DNA of 64,000 nucleotides from Ipomoea triloba (taxonomy: Eukaryota > Streptophyta > Magnoliopsida > Solanales > Convolvulaceae), in the NCBI RefSeq assembly GCF_003576645.1, contig NC_044925.1:1878630-1942629 (forward strand), read 5' to 3'. Positions 24,443-34,999 of the stretch are shown here, in pieces. A program made the translations under genes and the position numbers. Every line of letters starts with the position of its first letter. The first letter of the stretch is position 1. Under the pieces are notes generated by a model. It made no database searches and was not told the DNA's origin. It worked only from the letters and a program-made list of their open reading frames with translations.

Positions 24443-24600
24443 ATGCCCACATAGGCAGCTCAGTTGGTCACAGTGGTGAAGTTTGGAAAGAAAAACCAAG
24501 TATCGAGTCAGCAGCAGTGTGGGAGCAATCTCTCAAAGTGAGGGAGGCTCTATATATGTACGCAGTAAGCAAAGGTCTAGCCTCTTTGTTCAACTGAATT
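24443..24600 (+). mobile_element. Possible tRNA-derived SINE
   Basis: GGCAGCTCAGTTGGT (24454-24468) resembles an A-box, and GTATCGAGTC about 35 bases downstream resembles a decayed B-box. The body continues to 'gcctctttgttcaactgaatt'. No target-site duplication was identified. Confidence 0.35.
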
Positions 24601-24949
24601 ACCATGATTTACATCCTTCCAGATGCTCTGTTAAGCTGGGGCATGGGAAGATATAGAAAACCAAACATATGGGGCATGGGAAGATAGAAAACCAAACATA
24701 TGCTCACTGGTTTAGTAGGCAATAATTGAGAGAAGAGTAGAAAACCAAACACATTTTCGGAGATACAAATATTAACAATATCATACACATTTTCGCTTAT
24801 GAATCAATCCATAGGTCGGAAAATCCAAACAACAAATGTTCTTTGGCTAAACTGTATCAATTTGATCACATAAATATTAACAATTATCACACCTTAAACT
24901 TAATAAATGAATGATTTTCCGCTCATATATACATATAAATGCTGGTTAT

Positions 24950-25190
24950 TATCTTTCATGGGTAAAACAACATCACCTTAAACAAACCTAGTACATGTAT
25001 TTTTCTTTTTAGACTTTGATACATTCATAAAAAAATAGTTTAAAATCTGACAATCTATGATGCTGATCAACACTGATATCAATAATATCTGATACTATAT
25101 AGAGCTAAATGTCTGTCAAAGTCATTAAAAACACCTACGCCAATCTCTTAAAAGACTTAACAACCATTCATGTTCACTAGAAAACCCAAA
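24950..25190. repeat. Tandem segmental duplicate, copy 2
   Basis: This is the partner of 24205-24442. It differs by scattered substitutions and short indels, indicating an old duplication. Confidence 0.7.
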
Positions 25191-25420
25191 CAACACATAT
25201 ATAGAAAGACAAATATGAACAATCATCATACCTAATATTGACCTGACCCGATATGGTCACTCTGAACTTAATAAATGAATGATTTTCCGTTCATCTATAT
25301 GTATGTGAAATCTAAAATAAAACATGAATTATATATTAAAAGAATCCGAATTAATATAACAATGATCAATAAAGCATCATTAATGCGAAATTCCAAAAAA
25401 GAAATCGATCAAATACAGAA

Positions 25421-25738
25421 TTATTTGGAGGTCATCTTTTTAGAGTACTTAGCCTTGATCCATTTGATCCCCAAAGAGGTGCCCTTCTTCAACTTCTTTA
25501 CTCCGACCAAAGCCGCCGCCTTAGCCTTATTCGCTCCGGCCTTGACCTTGTCGGCCCCGGGCCCCGTCGCCGCCGCCTTGGCCTTAACAGATCCAACGGC
25601 GATAGCTGCCTTGGCCTTATCGAACCCCGCGGATGCCGCCGACGTCACCTTCACCAAACCCTTGTTGCCCTTTTTGTGGTTCCCACTTGGATCGCCCCAC
25701 TGATCGGCCCAGCTCGTCGCCAACGCTTCGCCACCCAT
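25421..25738 (-). CDS. Small Lys/Ala-rich plant protein with SWADQWG N-terminus (105 aa)
   Basis: Single-exon frame. The ATG at 25736-25738 sits in a good plant context (GCCGGAATGGG). The product starts MGGEALATSWADQWG, is very basic, and contains repeated KAKAA/KVKAG units (about residues 40-82) ending in GTSLGIKWIKAKYSKK. This layout (WADQWG, KAKAA repeats, C-terminal GIKWIK..Y.KK) fits a family of roughly 80-110 aa plant proteins of unknown function, sometimes misannotated as an enzyme; I recall the family but cannot confirm it here. The coding segment is clearly richer in GC than its surroundings, which supports a real gene. No signal peptide or membrane segment is seen. Confidence 0.75.
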   Translation of the reverse strand: MGGEALATSWADQWGDPSGNHKKGNKGLVKVTSAASAGFDKAKAAIAVGSVKAKAAATGPGADKVKAGANKAKAAALVGVKKLKKGTSLGIKWIKAKYSKKMTSK

Positions 25739-27059
25739 TCCGGCAACCTGAAAACCCTACGTAATGAGATGAGAAAAAGTGGAGCAAAAAATACTAGGTA
25801 TCGCATGTATTGTGAAGATAGAGATAAAGATAAAAAGAGGCTTCATGGGAAAAAGGATATAGTGGTAATTTAATTATGTAATCATCATAATCTTAGTAGG
25901 ATTTATTGATGAAGTCCATGTAATTAGATTATGTTTTGAATTGCAACCCTGATTCTAAAAGATCACAAATTGAAAGGCCTAGTATGTGATAATTATTTTT
26001 TTTGGTGAGAATAGTATGTGATGACTCACACTTGTGTGAGATCGTCTTACAAATAATGATTTGTGAGACGAATCGTAACGATCCCCGAGTCGGATTAATA
26101 TTGCAATATAATACTTATATTGAAAAATCTATCTATACTACTAATAAAAATAAAATCGTCTATTTTAACTTTCCGCAAAAAACACTCATATACTATTAAG
26201 GTTTGTGCAATATTGTAAAATATGATAATACAACTCCTATTCGTATTACAATATAATTGTACATTAAAATATGGTAATACAGTTCATAATACAATATATT
26301 CTTTCCTTCTTTCCTATTCGTAATACAATTCTAAATTAAAATTACAAATCGTAATAATATTGTACATACACTTCCCTGCAACGTAATATTGTAAAATATG
26401 GTAATAATACAATTTATATTCGTACTACAACTCTATTGTTACTATTGTTTGGAAATATTTAATTAAGTAAATAAAAGACATATTAACAAAAATTAAATGA
26501 GCATATAGAAGAGTATTTTATTTTTTTCCAAATGCTTAGTTAAATAAAATTAAAGAAACATTAATTAAAAGCGGTTATAGTAGAGTTGTTATAGTTCTAT
26601 ATTTTAACATAAATGTTATTTGGTATACTCTTATAATTAACATTTTGATTTTTTCAGGAAAAATGACAGAGAAACTAAAGGGTATACACACATTCGTATT
26701 TCTGGGACTGGACCAAATTCGGAGTAGGATTTCTCAAATTGAGAAACACAAATCTTATATTATCTTAGAGAGGTTACAAGTTAAGAAAGATTAAGGTTTC
26801 CAAATTGAGACACCAGACCTTAAATTATCTGAGAATATGATGCATGTGTTCTTAAATTAAGAATAAAAGGGGAAAAACTTAAAGTGTAAACACGAAGCCG
26901 GCTGCTGGCGTCTAGACGGTTGACCTGAGGGTGAAGATGGAAACTAGGAGACTGGAAGCTCACATATAGCGACAGTTGAGTAGGCGACGGCCGATGAGCG
27001 AGTGGGTGTCAGTTGAATTTGGGAGTCCATGTAGAATTACTCTTTTTTTAATACACTTT
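25739..27059. other. Upstream region of the small gene, then intergenic DNA
   Basis: No further gene is recognised. A decayed GTGAGA(T)CGTCT terminus near 26035-26060 resembles the MULE family at 47.3 and 55.5 kb. 26200-26460 has recurrent 'aatacaatt...attgtaaaatatggtaata' low-complexity repeats. Confidence 0.45.
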
Positions 27060-27365
27060 AACATATTCATAGTATATGTTCATATCAACTCTGATTAGGA
27101 TAGGTTTTGAACCTAAGACCGTCCTTATGAAAATCAATGAATAAGTTAAGAATAATAAATTGTTAATGAAATATTCTTTTACTAAAGTTTACACTGACGT
27201 AATACAACGGTATTTAAGAAAAATAAATGATATAATAATAGAAGGTAAAGTAGGAAAAAACATACTAAAATCAAAATCATATTAACCATTCATTTCAACA
27301 AACAATTATACCAACCTTTTTTAGTTATGTTATATATCTAACTTTATTGACTCTTATTAGATTAT
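27060..27365. repeat. Dispersed repeat, copy 2 (partner at 4390-4745)
   Basis: Same orientation as the first copy. Shared blocks include GAATAAGTTAAGAATAATAAA and ACTAAAATCAAA. The class is unknown. Confidence 0.6.
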
Positions 27366-28600
27366 ATTATAGTAGATGTATAAAAATATTCACTATATCA
27401 TTAAAAAGTTCTTACTAATATTTTTGAAATGACACTTATATTGATATAATTTTTTCTATTTTAAAAAAAAATAAATCTACATGTATTAGGTACATAGATA
27501 CACTACTGTAACGTACTATATAGATTCACAACTATTGATTAAATTTTTATGTATTTGCAATAAAAATATTTTTATGTATTTGCAATATTATTTTTATGTA
27601 TATAAAATATTATTTTTATTTACATGGATTTATCTTGCAAAGTGAGCCAGTTAGTCCACAATATAATTTTTCACTCTTAGTTAATAAGTAATCTAAATAA
27701 TGGCCCAGTAAATAGGGCTAAATGCCAGCGTGCACAAATGCTCTGCCTACTTTACGCATAATTTTTACACTGTCGCTGTTGAAATTTAAATCTTGGTTTC
27801 TTCTCCCGCCTACTAAACTAATGAACTAAACTCGTGCGAGGAAGTAATCTACATATCTAATAAAACAATGACATGCCAAGAAATGATTAATGGGAAGTAA
27901 CTTATGTAAGGCTGTCTAGAATGGTTTTTATTTATTTATTTTGGATCGAAGCTGGACTCTCAAATATTAGTCTCAATAACCACTTGTTTAGCCACCTGAC
28001 AAAACGATCCCCCCACAACATGTTAGCAAGCTGCCTCGTTAGCTCTGGGTTTCATGAAGATGAATGCCTAATATTTATAAATTAAAAAAACAAATAAATA
28101 AATAAAAACTAGTTTCTTGTTTATCATCTACATCAATCTCCATTGAAAAACATAAATCAATAAGTAAAAACTAGCTAGTTTCTTGTTTATCATCTACAGC
28201 CACAGTCTCCATCCATTGAAAAACATAAATCAAATGGGAGAAAATATATTAGAACTAGAGATGTTATCGAACAGAGATTTCGACAAATTACTCGTATTTG
28301 TGTTTGGTAAGCGTTCGTTTATTAAGACAAATGAACACAAATACTCCAAAATTTTTAATAAACGAACACGAACAACCTTCGTTCGTTCATATTCGGTTCG
28401 TTAACCGCCCTAATTACAACAACCTACGAATGCCATTAAATTTGTTTCCTTGTCTGGCATGAATCTTAACGATGAGCCTGAATTCGTTCTCTATTCTTCT
28501 TCAGGTACTAAGAACAGCGAGATTGGAACTCCAAATCTTATCTAAACAAAACGAAATGTTTCTACAAGTCATACGTTAGTGCTTTTTTCACAGAATTATA
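27366..28600. other. Intergenic, no gene recognised
   Basis: AT-rich DNA. A direct duplication of 'aaaaactagtttcttgtttatcatctaca' type wording occurs at about 28104 and 28166. Confidence 0.5.
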
Positions 28601-28624
28601 GGTGTTAATGTTAATATAATGAAG

Positions 28625-28665
28625 CTCCCACATCGAGGGGAAAAGAACCATTTTCTCACTATATG
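28625..28665 (+). promoter_or_regulatory. Pol III-type USE + TATA promoter of the 7SL gene
   Basis: CTCCCACATCG (28625-28635) matches the plant upstream sequence element consensus RTCCCACATCG except for its first base. TATATG (28660-28665) follows after 24 bp. The short spacing is the plant pol III arrangement; pol II snRNA genes have about 33-34 bp. The TATA lies 30 bp before the RNA 5' end. Confidence 0.85.
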
Positions 28666-28689
28666 TAATACTAGCTGAAAATCATACAC

Positions 28690-28995
28690 GCCGAGCCAAG
28701 TAGCGTGGGCTTGTAACCCGTGCGGGGGCAACGAGTGATGGAACTTTGGTCAAGCCCGAAGGCCGGTCACCAGTAGCAATCTTCTGGCCCGCCCATTCCA
28801 AGCTGAGAGCTGGCCCATGGTGCTTCTACGAAGGTGGAGGCATCGTGGACCCTAAAGTGAAGGGCATCGCATGAGGCTGGGTTCACAGAGCAGTGAAAAC
28901 CTTCCCCTCTCTGCAGTGGGAGGATAACGGGCTGGGGTTACTGTGTACCATTCAAGAGCCCGATGGGCTCTGTCCAAAAGAACCATTACTCTTTT
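28690..28995 (+). ncRNA. 7SL RNA: 7SL RNA (signal recognition particle RNA)
   Basis: The RNA starts GCCGAGCCAAGTAGCG. The GGGCTTGTAACCC hairpin with the conserved UGUAAC of the SRP Alu domain follows (about 28709-28721), then GCGGGGGCAA. The S-domain helix 8 region is recognisable as CACAGAGCAGTGAAAACC (GAGCAG...AAAAC core). The transcript is about 300 nt, ending at a T-rich terminator (CTTTTCTTTT, 28991-29000). The RNA is GC-rich in an AT-rich setting and has the USE/TATA promoter just upstream. It would scaffold SRP proteins that target nascent secretory proteins to the ER. Integrity looks good, so I call it a gene and not a pseudogene. Confidence 0.85.
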
Positions 28996-29000
28996 CTTTT

Positions 29001-29539
29001 ACATATTCTTGCTTCCCAACCCATATTTAAGATTTAATATCACTTATTATAATGATAAATTAAATGTATTTTTAAATTGTGATTGATAAAATGATAAATG
29101 TAGTAACTTTAAATTAAAGAAATTGAAGATAAAAAAATTTAATTTTAAAAAAATTGGGTTGTGGGCCGTGCAACATTTTTTATTTTGTAGTCTAATTCAG
29201 TCCAATTCATATTTTAATCCATCTTTAAAAAATGTAATAGATTTAAACTAAAAATTTGAAGAAAAAAAAAAAGCAAATGTTTTTAAATCTTTTGGGCTAT
29301 AGGTCAAACGAAGATCTTTGTTGTTTAACCTAACTTTAACAGATTCATATTTTAATCGACCTACCTCAGTCTAGCACAAATAATAACCAAACAAATGACG
29401 ATTTAATAACCTGCTCATTTGAAACCACTTAAAAGGAGAAAGAACTGGGTGAGATATAGGAATTTGGGAAATTTATTTTTCATCAAAATTGAACAATTCT
29501 TTTTGTTTTTCAATTTTCAAAATCACTAAAGCCCACCAT
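29001..29539. other. Intergenic, no gene recognised
   Basis: AT-rich sequence downstream of the 7SL terminator with no supported feature. Confidence 0.5.
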
Positions 29540-29713
29540 TTGATCAAACAATCATTATTGCATGGACCATGGTCCACACAGCTGTGTGGACCAAAAATAA
29601 AATGTACATTATTTTTGTAAATGTACCTACAGTACAAAAAGTAATGTACCTTCGGTATAAAAATAATGTACTTTTTATTTTTGATCCATGCAATAATTTG
29701 TCTTGATCAAACA
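29540..29713. mobile_element. 152-bp MULE-type MITE with 11-bp target-site duplication
   Basis: TTGATCAAACA occurs at 29540-29550 and 29703-29713. Between them the termini ATTATTGCATGG (left, about 29554) and CCATGCAATAAT (right) are perfect 12-bp inverted repeats. An internal palindrome GGACCATGGTCC lies near the left end. The element is non-coding. Confidence 0.85.
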
Positions 29714-30340
29714 GACTAAAAAACTCACCAATTTGACGAATCATAAAACTCAAAGCTCACTCCACTATTTTTGCAAAGCAAGATGGACTAAACCAATTTG
29801 CAATTTGCAACCAACACCAACATTAATTAACGTACGTCCTATCAATTTCCATGGTGGAAGTACTTCTTCAAAGTCAATTTTTGTTAACATTAAATTAGAT
29901 TTTCTCCCAAACTTATCTTTTACATACGTCTATTTACCTAAGAATGTAGGCCGGCTTAATTAAGATGTTTTATTACTAATTATTACTCCGTATATGCTTT
30001 TTACCCATGTAAACCTATACAATATTGTATTCCATTGTGAATTGAAAGTACGCAATGCAATACGAAAGAAACACGTTTACAAAATTACACGCACTAGCTA
30101 ACTAGCTAAAAGTTGTACTAGCTTAGTTGTCAAAATAAAACACTTAATACTATCTTAAAAAGTTATAGCTAGTTGTAAATGTGTTACTTTATTTTTATTT
30201 TTCTTTTGGATGACAATGGAAATTTGCAACCAATGTCTATAGCAATTAACATGGTCACGTTTTGATGGTAAGATGTTGAATTTGGCCCTCCAACCTCTGT
30301 CCAATAACACGTACACTTGATGTTAGAAAAATCAAATTAG

Positions 30341-30344
<4 letters not shown>
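29714..30344. repeat. Decayed third copy of the 36.6/38.3-kb segmental duplicate, plus intergenic DNA
   Basis: 29890-30095 shares ordered blocks (ATGTAGGCCGGCTTAA, CCTATACAATATTGTATTCC, AACACGTTTACAAAATT) with 36690-36840 and 38340-38460. The remainder to 30344 has no gene. Confidence 0.55.
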
Positions 30345-30404
<60 letters not shown>

Positions 30405-30980
30405 NNNNNNNNNNNNNNNNNNNNNNNNNNNNNNNNNNNNNNNNNNNNNNNNNNNNNNNNNNNNNNNNNNNNNNNNNNNNNNNNNNNNNNNNNNNNNNNN
30501 NNNNNNNNNNNNNNNNNNNNNNNNNNNNNNNNNNNNNNNNNNNNNNNNNNNNNNNNNNNNNNNNNNNNNNNNNNNNNNNNNNNNNNNNNNNNNNNNNNNN
30601 NNNNNNNNNNNNNNNNNNNNNNNNNNNNNNNNNNNNNNNNNNNNNNNNNNNNNNNNNNNNNNNNNNNNNNNNNNNNNNNNNNNNNNNNNNNNNNNNNNNN
30701 NNNNNNNNNNNNNNNNNNNNNNNNNNNNNNNNNNNNNNNNNNNNNNNNNNNNNNNNNNNNNNNNNNNNNNNNNNNNNNNNNNNNNNNNNNNNNNNNNNNN
30801 NNNNNNNNNNNNNNNNNNNNNNNNNNNNNNNNNNNNNNNNNNNNNNNNNNNNNNNNNNNNNNNNNNNNNNNNNNNNNNNNNNNNNNNNNNNNNNNNNNNN
30901 NNNNNNNNNNNNNNNNNNNNNNNNNNNNNNNNNNNNNNNNNNNNNNNNNNNNNNNNNNNNNNNNNNNNNNNNNNNNNNNN

Positions 30981-31040
<60 letters not shown>
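30345..31040. repeat. (AT)n tract with assembly gap
   Basis: (AT)n flanks both sides of a run of 576 undetermined bases (30405-30980). The open frames that cross it are artefacts. The gap was probably caused by the microsatellite, and its true length is unknown. Confidence 0.95.
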
Positions 31041-31043
<3 letters not shown>

Positions 31044-31329
31044 GGATGGTTCAAAGGGTAACACTTACATATCATATGTAGGGTTCATCTGTTAGACACG
31101 ATCATGACTTTTTACAGTTCCAAAAATTAACTTTCATTTAGGATTATTGGAAATATTAGCTAGCTAGAAATGACATTTAAAATGGTCATTTTAAATACAT
31201 TTTTTTTAGTGGTGTTTGTTTAAGATTTTGGCCAGGTCAAAGTGGACCCCAGATTCCCAGTTCTCCAAAGTGAGAGATTTAATATGTTAAATTATACACT
31301 CAAAACAAATAAATGGTGAATGGGAAATT

Positions 31330-32590
31330 GATTTTCAAAGTGTAACCATGAAGTTGGAGAGTGATTGCAGCATATTTTATAACAATTCAAATACCCGGTG
31401 TATTCCGGGGTATCGATCCACAGGGAAGCGGGGCGCATCGAGCACTAGTTACTAACATACTCATGTGAAGCTAATCCTAACGAAATTGATGTTTGAACGA
31501 TTGCAAAGGTTGTAATAAACGAGAATAACTAAAGCTTAGTTGATGAAAACAAATAGGAGGAGAAAAGGGATTTCCGGGTTTAGGTGTCTAGTCTCCTAAT
31601 GCCAAGCTAAGGTGAAATATCATATTTGGGTAAGACAAGTGTTTAAGATGCACTTAAAGCGGGGAATTACTCCTATAATTCCTACGAGACAAGGGATAGA
31701 ACAAGCATCATAAACAACTACACTAAACACTCTTTCCCAAGAAGTGCAAGCAAGATGCAAAAGTGGGTGCCCTAGATTATATCCTAACTCCCGTCAAGAT
31801 ACATATGTAGCAAATGAAACAAGCAATTGGATCCTTAATCACAAGCATCATCAACATTAAACACAAATTGCATAACAAGTCATAAACCCAAATGTAGATA
31901 TAACATAGGAATATAAAGAACAAAGGCAAAGGATTCATCAACACCTTTCACCCAAAAATCCTAAAATAGATTAGCCAATCATGGCTATGATAGAATTTAA
32001 AGCTCAAGTAAAGAAGAGTTTACAAAGACTAGAAAGTAAAGGAAATGAAAAGAAATTCTCCCAAATATAGCTTTCCAAGCTTTCCTTCTTCCTCCCTAGT
32101 CCTTCATAGCTCCTTGAGATGACTATCTTCTTCTCCAAGAATGGTGGATCCCTCCTTCACTCCATGGAAGAGACAACACCTTGCTCCCACTCCTATTTGC
32201 CTCCTAAAAACGCAGCTTTCCCCTAGGGTTCTTGGAAAATGAGCTTTTTATAGTGGGAGCAAAAATAAGGGCAAAATAGGCAATTCCGCGCAGCAGGGTT
32301 TGTGACAGACACAGGATTCTCGACGCGTCGAGCCTTCGATGAATTTCCGGAAAATGCTACGGCGGTTTCTCGACGCGTCGAGCCAGCTGTTGGCTCAAAT
32401 CTTCACGCCTTGAAGTAATTTGTCTCGACGGGCGTGCTCCCAGACGCGTCCTGCTCTAAAATCAGCATTCTTCATTTGTTTTTACTCCAAATCATGTCCT
32501 CAAACATCCCTTTGCTTTGCGTTTGATCTAAAATGGCTTCAAAATAATAACAAACGCCTTAAAAGCACCAAATTCAATAATAAATCATGT
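31330..32590. repeat. Unclassified interspersed repeat with GGTATCGATCCACAGGGAAG and CTCGACGCGTCGAG motifs
   Basis: The segment contains GGTATCGATCCACAGGGAAG (31409-31428), a phrase I know from dispersed repeats in many plant genomes. Further on it has two copies of the 14-bp palindrome CTCGACGCGTCGAG (32319-32332 and 32369-32382) and a decayed third. It has more GC than its flanks, no long open frame and no clear termini. It may be a decayed non-autonomous retroelement; that is inference. Confidence 0.5.
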
Positions 32591-32899
32591 CTACACTAGA
32601 AATCAAGGAAACATGAATTGGAGGCGACAATTTAATACATTTAAACTCCAAAGATGATAAAAACACTTAGATAAATATGCACAAATGAGGTCATATAAGA
32701 GAGTTTTCAAAGATTTTGAAGTAATATTATTTGCCCATATTAAAAAATCATATGTGTTTGCATTAGTATATATCCAATTCAACTTGTTAATGAGTTTAAA
32801 TTGTATAGTATAGATATTATCTCTCTCACGTGCAGGGATTAAGCCAGGGGGCTTGAACTCTTGTGCACCCTCCATATATACCAATTAGCAGCATAGATA

Positions 32900-33544
32900 A
32901 GCTAGTAGTTTCTATTTTTTTTTTGAAAGGTAACGAGTTAATTCATTAAAGCACAACGCGAAACGTTACAACAAGATTTGATAGAATGGTGAACCATTCC
33001 TTTACAATCTGACATAGAAACAATTTTCCTAGCTATGCTACGGAGAACTTGGTTCGCAGATTGTTCAGCAAATCGAAAGCTGATAAAGACCTGAACAAAC
33101 ATAAGTATGATTAACTTTGATTGACAGGTCTTGCACATCATCTGGATCTTCATCTCAATTCTCTTGCACATTGACAATATTCCAATCTGACGAAACATTT
33201 CCAGCCTTGCATAAGATTTGACCGGTTCGTCAGATGAAGACCTCCCAACAGAGTAAAGAGGCATTTTTTCATTGTCATCTTCATTGTCCAGGATGAGGGT
33301 AATATTTGCCGTGACCATAGTAGACGATTCACGCTTATCAAAAAACAAAACTCGTTAAAATACGAAAGGGAAAAACTCGTTAACACACGAGAGGAAATAA
33401 CTCGTTAAAACACAAGAGGAAACTAGATAACTTCACAAGATTATTTAAAAGACAAAAGCATAAAAGATGGAAAAGTAGGGTGGATAAAACCAAAATGGGT
33501 TAGTGGCTCAATAATCACGGATTCCAAGCTACTAACACAAACCC

Positions 33545-33621
<77 letters not shown>

Positions 33622-34162
33622 TTATTTTATTTTATTAAAGAAACAAAAACGGAAGGGGAAGTTGGAACGGCGGAAACTACGGTAAAGGCTAGGCTGCGTT
33701 GCCGGCGGTGGTGGGGGAGGAGCGGTGGTGGTAAAGCCGGATGGACAGTGGAGGGATGGCGCGGTGGTGGGCCGGAAGACGGTGGAGGCCGCGGGGAAGA
33801 AAACGGTGACCTGATGGGGAGGTGAGAGGAGTTTGACTGTGGAGGTGGAGGAGTTTCTTGTGGAGTGGATTGTTAGATCTATGGCGAGGAAACTCCAACA
33901 ATGAAGAGGGGCGGAAGCAAGCAACAATGGTGGTGGTGGGAGGCAGACGAAGTCAGTGGCGGCGGAGGTTGTAGACGGAAGGATGCTGCGGCGATAGTCG
34001 GAGGCGAAAGAGACTGTGACGTTGGAAGGAGATGATGACCAAATACCGCCGGCTCAAAGCTCTATTAGAGCTCCGGCCGGAGGCCGGCGGTGGCTGTTGA
34101 GGATGAGCAGAAGGGAGAGCGTTTTTTTAGAGAGAGAGAGTTGTCAGCTAGTAGTTTCTATT
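32900..34162 (-). mobile_element. Internally deleted LINE with 17-bp target-site duplication
   Basis: AGCTAGTAGTTTCTATT is present perfectly at 32900-32916 and 34146-34162. On the minus strand the element starts at 34145 with a CT-rich, GC-rich leader (CTCTCTCTCTCTAAAAAAACG) and ends at 32917 in a poly(A) tail, seen as a T-run on plus. The 3' part (about 32938-33240) encodes a LINE RNase H tail with FRFAEQSANQVLRSIARKIV, carrying stops and shifts. The middle (endonuclease, RT) is missing, replaced by an (AT)n tract at 33551-33617. The 5' part (33622-34140) is a GC-rich Pro/Ser/Thr-rich reading region, probably 5' UTR plus start of ORF1, though captured host sequence is possible. Confidence 0.8.
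33551..33617. repeat. (AT)n microsatellite inside the deleted LINE
   Basis: A pure AT dinucleotide run sits at the junction between the 5' and 3' LINE parts, followed by TTTTATTTTATT. Confidence 0.95.
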
Positions 34163-34221
34163 GGTGACTAAATTATTGTTTGGAATAGTAATTTTAACCG
34201 GTGATTAAATATTTAATTTCA

Positions 34222-34373
34222 TCCAATAATACACTTAACGATCTGGTTGGTCCTAATTGGATCTGGGGTAATAATCTAGTTTGGACCTTTTTTCCTCCTA
34301 TAATTGCATATATATAAGTTTTATAGTATGGTATATAAAAAATGGTATATAAATGACCCTAAGCAAATGTTAA
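34222..34373. repeat. Segmental duplicate, copy 1 left part (partner 38165-38250)
   Basis: ATTGGATCTG...TAATAATCTAGT...TTTTTTCCTCCTATAA...CCCTAAGCAAATGTTAA here matches the partner block before the transposon nest. The copy resumes at 35669 and 36643. Confidence 0.75.
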
Positions 34374-34495
34374 GGCAAATTATAGTCCACACAATGTTGA
34401 GCGAACCATAACAAAAAAATACATTTTTAATATACTAAAAGTATATTATGCGTATACTGAATGTACATTACATAAAACAATGTACATTTTTATAT

Positions 34496-34996
34496 ATTAA
34501 AAGCAATGATGCAAGAATCTTGTTTAGGCACCGATTAATCGGCGCCTAGGCGCTGGCCAACCGTCCAACGTATCACTATAATCGGTGGTCTATGCGGCCG
34601 ACTAAGCCGCATAAGCGCCGTCTAAGCCGCCTAAGCGCCCCTAGGCCTCTTAGGCACCAACTAGGCCACCTAGGCACCGACTGGGCGTTTAGCTATAGTT
34701 TCATTTTTCTTTAAATGGGTTATTTCACTCAAAACGATGGCATCATTTTGAGCGAAATAATCCCAAATTGTTCAAACTCTAGATGTCTTTTAGGTTAATA
34801 TTTAATATTTTAGCATTAACTATTAAAGTATTAAATAGTTTATAATTATCAAGTCTTAAAAATAAAAAAAAATGTAAACAAATTTTTTTAAAAATTAAAA
34901 AATTAATTAAAAATACACAGGTGCTTAATTAGGCACCGATTAACCGCCGCCTAGGCGCCCCGAGCGCCTAGCGATTTTTTCAACCATGATTAAAAG
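34496..34996. mobile_element. hAT-type non-autonomous element nested in X
   Basis: ATTAAAAG at 34496-34503 and 34989-34996 is an 8-bp target-site duplication, the hAT size. The termini CAATGATGCAAGAATC (34504) and inverted CATGGTTGAAAAAATC (ending 34988) match imperfectly. Subterminal regions are rich in GGCGCCTAGGCGC-like palindromes (34540-34690 and 34940-34975). The interior is AT-rich and non-coding. Confidence 0.75.
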
Positions 34997-34999
34997 TAC

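Noticed and set aside
26121..26160. Helitron 5' end-like TCTATCTATACTACTAATAA
   Set aside because: No matching hairpin plus CTAG(R) 3' end was found downstream, so a Helitron cannot be supported.
30255..31075. Long minus-strand frames of more than 240 codons
   Set aside because: They run through undetermined bases and (AT)n; the translation is only Ile-Tyr repeats.
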